This document shows positions 16,649-26,518 of a DNA stretch of 62,248 nt, piece by piece. The notes beneath the pieces were generated by a model. The model searched no databases, was not told where the DNA came from, and worked only from the letters and a program-made list of their open reading frames with translations. The translations under genes and the position numbers were made by a program. Positions within the stretch are counted from its first letter, which is position 1, and each line of letters opens with the position of its first letter. Source of the DNA: Sulfuricella sp. T08 (lineage in GTDB: Bacteria > Pseudomonadota > Gammaproteobacteria > Burkholderiales > Sulfuricellaceae); contig NZ_DF967548.1 of the NCBI RefSeq assembly GCF_000971475.1, positions 1 through 62,248 of the forward strand. The letters run 5' to 3'.

Positions 16649-16966
16649 ATGGATTTCACGGATTTGCTTTTCATCCTGTTGCTTGCCGCGCTGGCTGGAT
16701 TCTGGCTCGACAGCCTACGCGCCCTCGAAACCGCGCGAAATGCGGGCAAACGCGCCTGTAACAGCGCAGGAGTCCAATTTCTCGACGACACAGTGACTGT
16801 TACCTCTTTGGCTCTGCGGCGTAACGCAGCGGGGCACATGGCGATCCGGCGGACCTACCGTTTCGAATTCAGTGATACCGGAGATAACCGGCTGGAAGGC
16901 ACTCTTGTATTGCTGGGCGCACGGGTTGAATCAGTGGAGATGGAACCGTTCCGGTTCATGCAGTAA
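16649..16966 (+). CDS. DUF3301 small membrane protein
   Basis: 105 residues from ATG 16649; upstream in-frame starts add sequence without family character. One N-terminal membrane helix (about 4-22, LLFILLLAALAGFWLDSLRA) is followed by a short domain with VQFLDDTVTV and a beta-rich C-terminus, typical of DUF3301. Function unknown. It is divergent from hda across about 110 bases. Confidence 0.8.
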   Translation: MDFTDLLFILLLAALAGFWLDSLRALETARNAGKRACNSAGVQFLDDTVTVTSLALRRNAAGHMAIRRTYRFEFSDTGDNRLEGTLVLLGARVESVEMEPFRFMQ

Positions 16967-17119
16967 CCCCCTTACTATTTCGTGTCGCCAAAAACTTCGC
17001 GTAAAAATCAAAACTTACCTTGACCCCCGCCCACTTCGACCCTCCCTGTAACGTACTGCCAAAAATGAAACAAATTTCACCCCAGGACTAGCCATGAAAT
17101 TGTTCAGATTAATAATCGC

Positions 17120-17148
17120 TTGACTTGTCAAAATATAAGGCGTAAAAA
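17120..17148 (+). promoter_or_regulatory. Candidate sigma-70 promoter of the cold shock gene
   Basis: TTGACT (17120-17125), 17 bases, TAAAAA (17143-17148). It would give a 5' leader of roughly 105-110 bases before the ATG at 17263, the long leader expected for cold-shock genes. Prediction only. Confidence 0.45.
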
Positions 17149-17223
17149 CTCTCTGGTGTTTGGATTCAAGTTTTTTGCACTATCGGTTTCGCCGTTTGCA
17201 GTCTTGGAATTCAGGCATTTTCG

Positions 17224-17242
17224 CGGGATTTCCCGTTTTTTT
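17224..17242 (+). promoter_or_regulatory. Terminator-like hairpin in the cold shock leader
   Basis: CGGGA/TCCCG (17224-17235) is followed by seven T. It lies about 20 bases before the start codon, inside the proposed leader. It could be a temperature-dependent attenuator; the stem is short. Confidence 0.4.
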
Positions 17243-17262
17243 ATTAGCAAGGGACTACGTAA

Positions 17263-17466
17263 ATGGCAACTGGTACTGTAAAATGGTTTAACGATTCCAA
17301 GGGTTTCGGCTTCATCACTCCGGACGACGGCAGCGAAGATCTGTTCGCGCACTTCTCCGCGATTCAGATGGGCGGATTCAAAACCCTGAAAGAAGGTCAA
17401 AAGGTGCAGTTTGAAATCACCCAAGGCCCCAAGGGTAAGCAAGCTTCCAACATCCAAGCCGCCTAA
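17263..17466 (+). CDS. CspA-family cold shock protein
   Basis: 67 residues, one cold shock domain. RNA-binding motifs RNP1 (KGFGFI) and RNP2 (LFAHFS) are intact. It acts as a single-stranded nucleic acid chaperone. A ribosome site GGGA lies 10 bases upstream. The gene is monocistronic with a strong terminator after it. Confidence 0.97.
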   Translation: MATGTVKWFNDSKGFGFITPDDGSEDLFAHFSAIQMGGFKTLKEGQKVQFEITQGPKGKQASNIQAA

Positions 17467-17486
17467 GTATTAGCGCTTGAATGCTA

Positions 17487-17517
17487 CGCCCCGGAGCCAC
17501 GGCTCCGGGGCGTTTTT
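17487..17517 (+). terminator. Intrinsic terminator of the cold shock gene
   Basis: A GC-rich stem (CGCCCCGGAG / CTCCGGGGCG) with a 6-base loop is followed by TTTTT. It lies 21 bases after the stop. Confidence 0.93.
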
Positions 17518-17550
17518 ACTTGTACTCACGGGTAAAGACTGAAGTCTGTT

Positions 17551-18618
17551 TTACCGATACAAACTACTTTTCAGATAATTCTTCCGCAACAACCGCAACC
17601 CCACCAGCAGCACTGCGCTCATCGGCAAGGCCAGTAACACGCCGAAGAAACCGAACAACTGTCCGAACGCCAGCACTGCAAAAATCACTGCGACCGGGTG
17701 CAAGCCAATGCGGTCACCCACCAGCCAAGGCGTCACCGCCACGCCTTCCAATACCTGGCCCACACCGAATATGATCCACACCGGAATCATTGCACCCAGG
17801 CTCTGGAACTGCATCAACCCCGCCAGCGTAGCCATGGTCAGCCCAATGATCATGCCGAGGTAAGGCACGAACACCAGCAAGCCGGCGATAATACCAATCG
17901 GCAAGGCCAGTTCCAGCCCGACCAGTCGCAGTCCGAGCGCGTAAAACAGGCTCATCAGCAGCATCACCGAGATCTGGCCGCGCAAAAAGCTGCCCAGCAC
18001 GTCATCCACCTCCCGAGCCACCGCACCGACTTGTTCGTGCCAGCGGCGTGGAATCACCTCGTCGATACGGGCGACGATCAGGTTCCAGTCGCGCAGCACG
18101 TAAAACAGCACCACCGGTACCAGCACAACGTTGGCGAAAAAACCCACCAGCGCCAGTCCGCCGCTTCCAAGTGAAGGCAGGAACTGTGAGGCGAAGCCGC
18201 CAGCGCTTTGCCAATGCTCGGCCAACGCCTGTTTGAGATATGCGCTGTCGAGTTGCAACTCAATATCGAACTGGGCTTTCAGCCAAGGAGCCAGATGCTG
18301 CCTGAACCAGTCGAGGTAGGCCGGCAGGCGCTCCATGAACAATGACACCTGCTTCTCGAACAGCGGGATCATGATCAGCAGCAGAGCAGCAAACAAACCG
18401 AACAGAAATGCCATGGCCAGAATGGTGCCGAGGGTACGGGGAATCTTCAGGCCAGCCAGCCAGTCCACCAGCGGGTTACAGATATAGGCGAGGATGGCCG
18501 CGAACAGGAACGGCGCGAGGATAGCGCTGAGCAGGTAAAACAGTCCTCCCACCGCGACGACCGGCAACAGCCACCACAGGTGGTTGAGATTGAGTTCTTC
18601 AAGGCGTTTCGTGTCCAT
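17551..18618 (-). CDS. AI-2E family (PerM-like) transporter
   Basis: 355 residues with about eight membrane helices, beginning LWWLLPVVAVGGLFYLLS and ending in a helix plus basic tail. The conserved region FVPYLGMIIG and the late GLHPVAVIFAVLAFGQLFGF match the AI-2E/PerM family. Family members export a variety of solutes; the substrate here cannot be assigned. Its position divergent to purM is common in Beta- and Gammaproteobacteria. Confidence 0.92.
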   Translation of the reverse strand: MDTKRLEELNLNHLWWLLPVVAVGGLFYLLSAILAPFLFAAILAYICNPLVDWLAGLKIPRTLGTILAMAFLFGLFAALLLIMIPLFEKQVSLFMERLPAYLDWFRQHLAPWLKAQFDIELQLDSAYLKQALAEHWQSAGGFASQFLPSLGSGGLALVGFFANVVLVPVVLFYVLRDWNLIVARIDEVIPRRWHEQVGAVAREVDDVLGSFLRGQISVMLLMSLFYALGLRLVGLELALPIGIIAGLLVFVPYLGMIIGLTMATLAGLMQFQSLGAMIPVWIIFGVGQVLEGVAVTPWLVGDRIGLHPVAVIFAVLAFGQLFGFFGVLLALPMSAVLLVGLRLLRKNYLKSSLYR

Positions 18619-18727
18619 TTGGGATAAACCTAGAAACGGCAGTTAACCGCTTCATTATGCATTTAATACAATGATTATAAAAACTTCTTTATTAGCTCCG
18701 CGTTCACCTGCTTAGTGAGTACGCTAC

Positions 18728-18840
18728 GAGGCGAATTGCACAATTTTTTGAACACATGGCTGCGTTATAACTTCTTGGAATGGAACAACCATTCCGCGTC
18801 GTTATGCCTTGCCCTGTATCCAAAAAATCGCACACTTCAC
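18728..18840. repeat. Long imperfect inverted repeat upstream of purM
   Basis: Arms of about 40 bases on each side fold on a perfect core GGAATGG-AACAA-CCATTCC (18777-18795). Outer parts pair imperfectly (AATTTTTTGAACACA against a copy of TGTATCCAAAAAAT). It fills most of the perM-purM gap and resembles a miniature intergenic repeat. Confidence 0.65.
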
Positions 18841-18903
18841 CCCGTCCAACTGCTGTTTCTAGGTTAAAATACCACAATTTCCAAATTTACGCGGGAGCCC
18901 CCC

Positions 18904-19953
18904 TTGAACCAGCCCGATGCAACCAAAAATTCCCTTAGCTACCGCGATGCTGGTGTCGACATTGACGCCGGCGATGCCCTTGTGGAAAACATCAAGCCGT
19001 TCGCCAAGCGCACCATGCGACCCGAAGTGCTCGGCGGCCTCGGCGGCTTCGGCGCATTGTTCGAAATCTCGAAGAAATACAAAAATCCGGTGCTGGTCTC
19101 CGGCACCGATGGCGTCGGTACCAAACTCAAGCTGGCCTTCATGCTCGACAAGCACGACACCGTCGGCATCGACCTGGTGGCGATGAGCGTCAACGACATC
19201 CTTGTGCAGGGCGCGGAGCCGCTGTTCTTCCTCGACTACTTCGCCTGCGGCAAGCTCGATGTCGCCACCGCCACCGATGTCATCAAGGGCATCGCGGCTG
19301 GCTGCGAACAGGCCGGCTGCGCGCTGATCGGCGGCGAAACCGCCGAAATGCCCGGCATGTACCCGGCCGGTGAGTATGACCTCGCTGGCTTCGCCGTGGG
19401 CGCGGCGGAAAAAGACAAGCTCATCAACGGCTCCACCATCGTCGCCGGTGATGCCGTGCTCGGATTGGCCTCTAGCGGCGCACACTCCAACGGCTATTCG
19501 CTGATCCGCAAGATCATCGAGCGCAGCGGCATCGATCTGAATTCGGATTTCCACGGCCGCCCCCTGCGCGACGTGGTGCTGGCGCCGACGCGCATCTACG
19601 TCAAGCCGATGCTGGCGCTGATGGAACAACTGCCGGTCAAGGGCATGGCCCACATCACCGGCGGTGGCCTGCTCGAAAACATCCCGCGTGTGCTGCCGGA
19701 AAACCTGACGGCGGTGCTGAACAAAAACAGCTGGGACATGCCACCGCTGTTTTCCTGGATGCAACAGGAAGGCAACGTGGCCGAGAAAGAAATGCACCGC
19801 ACTTTCAACTGCGGCATCGGCATGGCGGTGATCGTCGCCGCTGCGGATGCCGAACGCGCCATGCAGCTGCTGCGCGACGCGGGCGAAACAATATGGCAGA
19901 TCGGCAGCGTCGAGAAGCGCGCCGAAGGGCAGCCGCAAACCGTGGTGCAATGA
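18904..19953 (+). CDS. purM: Phosphoribosylformylglycinamidine cyclo-ligase
   Basis: 349 residues from a TTG at 18904 with GGGAG upstream. This gives the normal family N-terminus ([14 protein letters not shown]). Motifs include [31 protein letters not shown] and [12 protein letters not shown]. It catalyses the ATP-dependent closure of FGAM to AIR in purine synthesis (cytoplasm). Its stop overlaps the purN start (ATGA). Confidence 0.97.
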   Translation: MNQPDATKNSLSYRDAGVDIDAGDALVENIKPFAKRTMRPEVLGGLGGFGALFEISKKYKNPVLVSGTDGVGTKLKLAFMLDKHDTVGIDLVAMSVNDILVQGAEPLFFLDYFACGKLDVATATDVIKGIAAGCEQAGCALIGGETAEMPGMYPAGEYDLAGFAVGAAEKDKLINGSTIVAGDAVLGLASSGAHSNGYSLIRKIIERSGIDLNSDFHGRPLRDVVLAPTRIYVKPMLALMEQLPVKGMAHITGGGLLENIPRVLPENLTAVLNKNSWDMPPLFSWMQQEGNVAEKEMHRTFNCGIGMAVIVAAADAERAMQLLRDAGETIWQIGSVEKRAEGQPQTVVQ

Positions 19954-20591
19954 AGTCCATCGTCATCCTCATCTCCGGACGCGGCAGCAACATGCAGGCG
20001 ATCCTGGAGGCCAGGCTGCCGATCAAGATCGCCGCAGTCATCAGCAGCAATCCCAACGCCCCCGGACTGGAAATTGCCAGGCAGCACGGCATACCCGCCC
20101 ATGCGCTGAACCACCGCGACCACGAAACCCGCGAGGAATTCGACACCGCCCTGGCCGCCAGAATAGATGGATTCAACCCCAACCTGGTGGTGCTGGCGGG
20201 CTTCATGCGCATCCTCACGCCGAACTTCGTCAATTATTACAATGGTCGGCTGATCAATATCCACCCCTCGCTGCTGCCGGCGTTCACGGGCCTCAACACC
20301 CACGCCCACGCCCTGACCGAGGGGGTGAAAATCCATGGCTGCACGGTGCATTTCGTCACGCCCAACCTCGACAAAGGTCCGATCATCGTCCAGGCAGCCG
20401 TGCCGGTACTGCCCGGCGACACCGAAGAGACACTGGGGGCACGGGTGCTGGAACAGGAGCACAAGATCTATCCCCAGGCGATTCGATGGTTTGCCGAAGG
20501 CAGGCTGACCGTCACCCCGGATTGCAACGTCATCCTGCAAAATCAGCAGCCTGTTGATATGGCATTGCGCTCGCCGTGGGAAGTGCAATGA
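19950..20591 (+). CDS. purN: Phosphoribosylglycinamide formyltransferase
   Basis: 213 residues from ATG 19950, coupled to purM. The N-terminal [12 protein letters not shown] binds GAR phosphate. Catalytic residues are in [10 protein letters not shown] (Asn, His) and the Asp in [11 protein letters not shown]-proximal NLDKGP. It transfers formyl from 10-formyl-THF to GAR. Its TGA overlaps the ATG of the next DUF3108 gene, so all three are one operon. Confidence 0.97.
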   Translation: MKSIVILISGRGSNMQAILEARLPIKIAAVISSNPNAPGLEIARQHGIPAHALNHRDHETREEFDTALAARIDGFNPNLVVLAGFMRILTPNFVNYYNGRLINIHPSLLPAFTGLNTHAHALTEGVKIHGCTVHFVTPNLDKGPIIVQAAVPVLPGDTEETLGARVLEQEHKIYPQAIRWFAEGRLTVTPDCNVILQNQQPVDMALRSPWEVQ

Positions 20592-21286
20592 AGAAACTAT
20601 TGGTCATGTTGTGCAGCCTGTGGATGGGCGCGGCACTGGCAGCTGCCCCGCACCAGGTAGCCGCCACCTACAGCCTCACCAAACAGGGCCAGCAAATCGG
20701 CACCGTCACGGAAAGCTTCAAACAGGCTGATGGCCGCTATCAGCTCGAGAGCGTCACCTCCGCCATCGGCATCTACGCCCTGTTCATGAAGGGGAAAATC
20801 CGCCTGATCAGTACGGGGGAAGTGACGGACCATGGCCTGCGCCCACGGCACTTTGAGCATCATCGCGCCGCCGATCCGGCCAAGACCGTCCAAGCCGATT
20901 TCGACTGGGAGAAGATGAACCTCACCCACAGCTTCGACGCCAGAACTGAAAGTGTTGCCCTCGAACCCGACACCCAGGATCGCATCAGCCTGCAGTACCA
21001 GTTCATGTTCGCGCCGCCGGGCAAAGAGGATATCCGGCTGTTCATGACCACCGGCAAGAAACTCAACCTCTACCAATACAAACTGGCCGGGGAGGAAAAA
21101 ATTACCACGCCGGCAGGGCAGTTCCAGACAATTCACCTGGTCAAGCAGCGCAGCGCGGACGAGGATGGCACGGAAATCTGGCTGGCGAAGAAGCGCCATT
21201 TCTTCCCGGTACGTATCCTCGTCGAGGAACACAATGGTGGCAAGCTGGAACAGAACCTGACCTCCCTGGCCTTCGAGGGTGAGTAA
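20588..21286 (+). CDS. DUF3108 periplasmic protein
   Basis: 232 residues from ATG 20588 (overlapping the purN stop). A signal peptide (about 1-20, ALAAA) precedes a beta-rich DUF3108 domain starting VAATYSLTKQGQQIGTV and ending with a disulfide-free sheet. No catalytic residues were recognised. The next gene is a paralogue of the same domain. Relatives often follow purN in betaproteobacteria. Confidence 0.85.
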   Translation: MKKLLVMLCSLWMGAALAAAPHQVAATYSLTKQGQQIGTVTESFKQADGRYQLESVTSAIGIYALFMKGKIRLISTGEVTDHGLRPRHFEHHRAADPAKTVQADFDWEKMNLTHSFDARTESVALEPDTQDRISLQYQFMFAPPGKEDIRLFMTTGKKLNLYQYKLAGEEKITTPAGQFQTIHLVKQRSADEDGTEIWLAKKRHFFPVRILVEEHNGGKLEQNLTSLAFEGE

Positions 21287-21310
21287 TTCAGTGGGCAGGC
21301 ACGTTAAGCC

Positions 21311-22312
21311 ATGCCGGATCCGGTAAAAAAACTTCTTTGGGTGCTGGGGCTTTCCTTGGCAGTGCACCTCACCTTGTTGTTGGGCCCGCAAGTTTCCCTG
21401 CCGGTCAAACTGGCCCCCGCTCCAGTTCTGGAAGCCAGGCTCAGTCCAGTTCAACCGACGAGACTGGAAAAGCCCAAACCCAAACCGCCGCGTGCCGCAA
21501 GACCAAAACCAAGCCCCGTGAAAAGAATTCCCGCACCGCCCGCGAAAGCCACACCTGCGCCCGAACTCCATCCCGATGCAGCACCATCGCTCGCCGAATC
21601 GCCTCCGCCTGCCGTGGAGTCCAAACCGGTCGTGGAATCCGAACCTGCCAACCCGGCACCACCCGCCATGCCGCAGCGGGTGATAACCCGGTTCACCGTA
21701 TTCAAGGGACTGAATGGCATGAGCGTGGGCCGTGCCGAGCAGGTCTGGAAGCTCGACGGAGAGCGCTATACGATTTCCAGCGTGGCCGAAGCCAGCGGCC
21801 TGTTCTCCCTGTTTGCTTCCGGCAAGTTCGTCCAGGAAAGCCAGGGAGAAATCACGCCGGCCGGGCTGAAACCCTCGAACTACCGGGTGGAGCGGGGGAA
21901 AGGCGGCGCTGACAAGACCGATACCGCACAGTTCGACTGGAATTCCATGACACTCACCCTTGCCGGCGGCGGTGGCAAACAGACACTGAAACTGCCGGAA
22001 GGAACCCAGGATCTGTTAAGCTTCATGTACCAGCTCGCCTTCGCCCCACCGCAGAGTAGTATCGTGAAATTGCAGGTGACCAATGGCAGGAAACTCGACA
22101 GCTATGCCTACTGGGTCGTGGAAGAAGCACTGAAAACCCCGATGGGGGTGTTGAATACCCTGCACCTCGGCAAGCAGCGCGAAGAAGGGGAAAAAGACAC
22201 CGAAGTCTGGCTCGCCGCCGACTACCATTACCTGCCGGTCAAAATCAGCCAGATCGACAAGGACGGCGATGGGCTGGTGCTGCTGGCGAACGAGATCGCA
22301 ATTACGCCATAG
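21311..22312 (+). CDS. DUF3108 protein with TonB-like proline-rich anchor
   Basis: 333 residues. An uncleaved membrane helix (about 7-28) precedes a Pro/Lys/Ala-rich stretch (about 45-118; KPKPKPPRAARPKPSP) like the TonB periplasmic spacer. A DUF3108 domain (about 123-333) follows, homologous to the preceding protein (compare GLFSLFASGKF with the neighbour's GIYALFMKGKI). Probably anchored in the inner membrane and spanning the periplasm. It is 24 bases downstream in the purMN operon. Confidence 0.85.
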   Translation: MPDPVKKLLWVLGLSLAVHLTLLLGPQVSLPVKLAPAPVLEARLSPVQPTRLEKPKPKPPRAARPKPSPVKRIPAPPAKATPAPELHPDAAPSLAESPPPAVESKPVVESEPANPAPPAMPQRVITRFTVFKGLNGMSVGRAEQVWKLDGERYTISSVAEASGLFSLFASGKFVQESQGEITPAGLKPSNYRVERGKGGADKTDTAQFDWNSMTLTLAGGGGKQTLKLPEGTQDLLSFMYQLAFAPPQSSIVKLQVTNGRKLDSYAYWVVEEALKTPMGVLNTLHLGKQREEGEKDTEVWLAADYHYLPVKISQIDKDGDGLVLLANEIAITP

Positions 22313-22455
22313 CATAAACAGGAAAAAACATCACCACAGAGTTAAAGAACAAGAAAAAATCCAACGCTCATTCTTCACCCCAAAGAACTAAGGATGATTT
22401 GAACGCACCCCGATTTTTTCTGTGCCTCTGCGGTTAACAGCTTTTAGGAAAAAAC

Positions 22456-23730
22456 ATGCAACTCTCCACTACTCGCCTCGGCCACGCCGTACACGCCCTG
22501 ATCGATATCCTGCCGCTGACCCATCCGGCCGATGCGAGCTTGAGCCGCTATTTCCGCAACAACCACGAACTGGGCCCCAAGGATCGCGCCTTTGTCGCCG
22601 AAACGGTCTATGCTGTGCTGCGTCGCAAGCGCCTGCTGGAGCACCTCGCCGCGCCCCACACCTCGCCGCGCCACCTGATTCTGGCCTTGCTGGCGAAGGT
22701 GCAGGGCCTTAGCCTGCGCGAACTGGAGCCGCTGCTGCACAAGGAAGAAAACGAGTGGCTGAAGCTGGTCAAGGCGGTACCCACCGACAATCTGCCATTG
22801 GCGGTACGGGTGGACTTCCCCGACTGGCTGACGGAAAGACTGGTCGCGCGCATGCCGGAAGAGGAAATTCTCGCCCTGGCGCGCGGCATGCAGCATTCCG
22901 CCCCACTTGATTTGCGCGTCAACACCGTGCGCGCCAACCGCGATGAAGTGCTAGCGATACTGAAGCGTGACGGCATCCCCGCCGAAGCGACACCCTATTC
23001 CCCGGTCGGCGTGCGTATCATGGAAAAGCCGGCAATCAACCGCCATCCCCTGTTCCTCACCGGCAAGATCGAAGTGCAGGATGAGGGCAGCCAGTTGCTA
23101 GGCTACCTGGTTGCGCCGAAACGCGGCGAGATGATCGCGGACTTCTGCGCCGGAGCCGGAGGCAAGACCTTGCTGCTGGGCGCGCTGATGCACTCCCAGG
23201 GACGAATTTATGCCTTCGACGTGTCGGAAAAGCGCCTCACCCAGCTCAAGCCGCGCCTGAAACGCTCCGGCCTGTCCAATCTGCACCCCCAGCTGATCAG
23301 CAACGAAAACGACATCAAGATCAAGCGCCTCGCCGGCAAGCTCGACCGCGTGCTGGTCGATGCACCGTGCAGCGGGCTCGGTACCCTGCGCCGCAACCCC
23401 GATCTCAAATGGCGCCAGAAACCGCAGGATATCGAGGAACTGACGCACAAACAGGCCGCCATCCTCACCGCCGCCGCCCGCCTTGTCAAAGTCGGCGGAC
23501 GCTTGGTGTACGCCACTTGCAGCATCCTGGAAGAAGAAAACGAGCACATCGTCGAAGCCTTCCTCGCCACGCATCCTGAATTCGAGCTAAGTGCCGCCAG
23601 CGAGGTACTGGCGCAGCAGAATATCCCTCTGGACACGGGCAAATACTTCAAGCTCGCGCCGCATCTGCATGGCACGGATGGGTTCTTTGCTGCGGTGATG
23701 GAAAGGAAGAGCCAGGCTAAAGCTGGATAG
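22456..23730 (+). CDS. RsmB/NOP family 16S rRNA m5C methyltransferase
   Basis: 424 residues: an N-terminal NusB-like helical domain (about 1-150) and a Rossmann methyltransferase domain. SAM binding is at DFCAGAGGKTLLLGAL. The catalytic cysteines lie in DAPCSGLGTLRRNP and VYATCSILEEEN. This arrangement fits RsmB (C967) best, but the N-terminus is short, so close relatives are possible. It stands alone, 143 bases after the DUF3108 genes. Confidence 0.88.
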   Translation: MQLSTTRLGHAVHALIDILPLTHPADASLSRYFRNNHELGPKDRAFVAETVYAVLRRKRLLEHLAAPHTSPRHLILALLAKVQGLSLRELEPLLHKEENEWLKLVKAVPTDNLPLAVRVDFPDWLTERLVARMPEEEILALARGMQHSAPLDLRVNTVRANRDEVLAILKRDGIPAEATPYSPVGVRIMEKPAINRHPLFLTGKIEVQDEGSQLLGYLVAPKRGEMIADFCAGAGGKTLLLGALMHSQGRIYAFDVSEKRLTQLKPRLKRSGLSNLHPQLISNENDIKIKRLAGKLDRVLVDAPCSGLGTLRRNPDLKWRQKPQDIEELTHKQAAILTAAARLVKVGGRLVYATCSILEEENEHIVEAFLATHPEFELSAASEVLAQQNIPLDTGKYFKLAPHLHGTDGFFAAVMERKSQAKAG

Positions 23731-23790
23731 ACCGGATGTTTCTTAAATTCGCGTGATGATCACCCAAAAATGGTATTCCGCACACAGCAA

Positions 23791-25644
23791 TCATGCCCGG
23801 TTACGGTAGTAAGCGTCGAATTGCTCTTTCGGCAGCGGCTTTGAATAGTAATACCCCTGGAATATGTGGCAATCGTAACGGAGGAGAAAGTCGAGCTGCT
23901 CGGCCGTCTCCACTCCTTCGGCCACGATTTTCAGTTTAAGAATATTTGCCATATTCAGAATAGTCACAACCATCACCCGATCCCCCTCTTTCTGGTCAAG
24001 CGCACCGACGAAGGCGCGATCGATCTTGATCTCGTCAAGAGGAAGCCGATTCAGATAACTGAGGGATGAGTAGCCGGTACCGAAATCGTCCATGGAGAAA
24101 CGGATTCCTGACTCCTTCAACCTGTTCATTACCGAAATGACGCGATTAATATCCTCGGCCACTATCGACTCTGTGATTTCGAATATGAGCTTGCAACACA
24201 ATTCGTCGTCGAGATAACGTTGCACCAGATCTTCGACCTGCGCCACGAAGGCGTGGTGGGTGAACTGCCGCATGCTGATGTTGATGGAGAACTGATCGAG
24301 ATAGATACCTTCATCTCGCCACTCGCGCAGAGTCCTGAATCCTGTTTCAAGGATATGGCGTCCCAGTTCAACAATCAGTCCTGTCTGTTCAGCGATGGGA
24401 ATAAATTGGGCGGGCGAAACGGAGCCGAGTGTCGGATTGTTCCAGCGTGCCAGGGATTCGGCGCCGATGATGCGTCCCTCGCGGTCGATCTGGGGCTGGA
24501 AGTGAAGCGTGATTTCATCCTTGGCCAGGGCAAAGTGAAGCAGGCGTTCGATCTCCAGATGGCTCTCGACCCGGCTGGACATTTCTTCATTGAACATGAA
24601 TACGCCATCGCGCCCCTTCGCCTTTACCTCGTACATCGCAATATCGGCTTCCTTGATGAAGCTGTGAGCGTTGGCGATGCGATTACTGAGGATGCTTACG
24701 CCGATGCTGGCGCTGATGTACAGGTGATGTTGGTCGACCACATACGTCTCTTTCAGCCTGGCGATGAGTTGCTCGGATATTTCTAGCGCAGCGCGCTCAC
24801 ACTCTTCCCGATCGACAAAATCGCTCCCGGCAATGATGAACTCGTCCCCCCCAAGGCGCGCGACAATACACCCTTTGGGAACACGTTCCTGAAGACGCGA
24901 CACAACGCTTTGCAGGAGCCGATCTCCGACATCGTGCCCCAGTGAGTCGTTGACGTTCTTGAAGTGATCCAGGTCGATGAGCAAAAGATAGGAGAACTCG
25001 CCGCTCTCATTCAGGGAGTTCATCCGTTTCTGCAGGTGTTCGATGAAGTATTGCCGGTTATGCAAGCCCGTGAGCGCATCGTGCGTGGCTTGATGGTTCG
25101 CCTGCGTCAGCAGCTGGTGAGCGCTGTTGGCTGCGTAGAGCAAAACCCAGGTGAGGGTGCAGGCAAAGATCGTGAGGACATAGCCATACCACTCACCGAG
25201 GAAGAAAAAGTAGATGATCAGCGGAACCATCAGGATAAAGATGATCGGCCTGTAGAGTCGCTTATCCGAAGCCAGAAGCGAAGAAGCGACCACCGAGGCG
25301 CCGATTTCGGTGAAGATGGCGATGTAGTGGAGCTTGTAAGCGTCCTGCCTCACATAAAGCAGAAAAATCAACGTCCACAACAGAAAAAAAGCGTAGAAAA
25401 ACCATGAGCAGTGGCGGTACCAGCGATCACGCCGGCTCTCGCTCATCGTGTCAAAGTCGAAACCGCGGTAAAGGAAATACCCCCAGACCGACGCCGCAAT
25501 GACCAGCAGATACCAGACGAAAGCCGGAGCAAAAACCCCATTCAACCAGCCGAGAAAGAGATAACCCAGGCCGGGCAAGAGAGAAAGCGCCATGAACACC
25601 GGAATCTGGCGGTGCAAAAATATATAGAAGCACTTGTCTCTCAT
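23791..25644 (-). CDS. Membrane GGDEF-EAL cyclic-di-GMP protein
   Basis: 617 residues from ATG 25644; the open frame continues 24 codons up without hydrophobic character. Six or seven N-terminal membrane helices (about 10-185) precede GGDEF (RLGGDEFIIAG, intact; no RxxD inhibitory site upstream) and EAL (about 365-610). The EAL signature is ESL, but catalytic motifs EITESIV, DDFGTGYSS and VAEGVET are present. It could make or break c-di-GMP; phosphodiesterase activity is plausible. It is convergent with rsmB. Confidence 0.93.
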   Translation of the reverse strand: MRDKCFYIFLHRQIPVFMALSLLPGLGYLFLGWLNGVFAPAFVWYLLVIAASVWGYFLYRGFDFDTMSESRRDRWYRHCSWFFYAFFLLWTLIFLLYVRQDAYKLHYIAIFTEIGASVVASSLLASDKRLYRPIIFILMVPLIIYFFFLGEWYGYVLTIFACTLTWVLLYAANSAHQLLTQANHQATHDALTGLHNRQYFIEHLQKRMNSLNESGEFSYLLLIDLDHFKNVNDSLGHDVGDRLLQSVVSRLQERVPKGCIVARLGGDEFIIAGSDFVDREECERAALEISEQLIARLKETYVVDQHHLYISASIGVSILSNRIANAHSFIKEADIAMYEVKAKGRDGVFMFNEEMSSRVESHLEIERLLHFALAKDEITLHFQPQIDREGRIIGAESLARWNNPTLGSVSPAQFIPIAEQTGLIVELGRHILETGFRTLREWRDEGIYLDQFSINISMRQFTHHAFVAQVEDLVQRYLDDELCCKLIFEITESIVAEDINRVISVMNRLKESGIRFSMDDFGTGYSSLSYLNRLPLDEIKIDRAFVGALDQKEGDRVMVVTILNMANILKLKIVAEGVETAEQLDFLLRYDCHIFQGYYYSKPLPKEQFDAYYRNRA

Positions 25645-25889
25645 GGAAATAAGTATCAAGCCATTTTGCTTATTGATGTGGTAAATATACTTTATCTGCT
25701 TGGCTGGAGGCCACAACTTATTGTGCCTGCAACGTGTTGCACACTGTAGCCTATCCTCTGTTGTCGCATTTTTTAAGCTGTGCCATACGCGTCAAACTGG
25801 AAAATACCCTGATGACGTCGTGCTTATTCAGGCTTAATATTCCAGATGTGAATATTCCCGCATTTTCGACTCTCACTCAAGGAGCAATC

Positions 25890-26441
25890 ATGAAACGCAG
25901 ATTCCATACTCGTAGCCTCGCCTCTCTGCTGCTTCTCGGCTTGGCTGCCGCCTCGCTGGCAGGAGGTGCGCTCGCCGCCGATACGCCCAAGCGCAAGTCG
26001 GGCCTGTGGGAAATAAACACGCAGATGGAGGGAATGCCCAGCATGGGCGCCATCCAGCAGTGCATCGACCAGAACACCGACGATCTTATGCAGCAGCGCG
26101 CGAAGAAGGAAAAAATCGACTGCAGCGTGATGGACGTCAAGCCCCAAGGCAACAAGGTCGCCATGCATTCGGTCTGCAAGTTCGAGGGCACCACGGCAAC
26201 GACCGATGCAGTGTTCATCGGCGCCTTTGATTCAGCCTACAAGGGCGACATGAAAACTCGCTACAACCCGCCGATGCATGGCGTAAGCGAATCGAAAATG
26301 ACCATGGAAGCCAAATGGCTCGGCCCCTGCAAACTCGGCCAGAAGCCCGGTGACATGATCATGCCGAACATGAAAAACATGAACATCAACGAAATGATGA
26401 AGGACCCGAAAATTCAGGAGATGATGAAACGGCAGAAATAA
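25890..26441 (+). CDS. DUF3617 secreted protein
   Basis: 183 residues from ATG 25890 with AAGGAG upstream. A signal peptide (about 1-29, ALAAD) precedes a DUF3617 domain starting RKSGLWEINTQMEGMP and containing four conserved Cys (CID, CSV, CKF, CKL), likely two disulfides. The C-terminus is Met-rich. Periplasmic, function unknown. It is divergent from the GGDEF-EAL gene. Confidence 0.85.
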   Translation: MKRRFHTRSLASLLLLGLAAASLAGGALAADTPKRKSGLWEINTQMEGMPSMGAIQQCIDQNTDDLMQQRAKKEKIDCSVMDVKPQGNKVAMHSVCKFEGTTATTDAVFIGAFDSAYKGDMKTRYNPPMHGVSESKMTMEAKWLGPCKLGQKPGDMIMPNMKNMNINEMMKDPKIQEMMKRQK

Positions 26442-26518
26442 GGGGCCTCGCAGGGCTGAGCGGCTTGTCGCCCTGTAACGAAATATCTTGAATCACTGCG
26501 GTCTGCTTCTGCCGTTTT

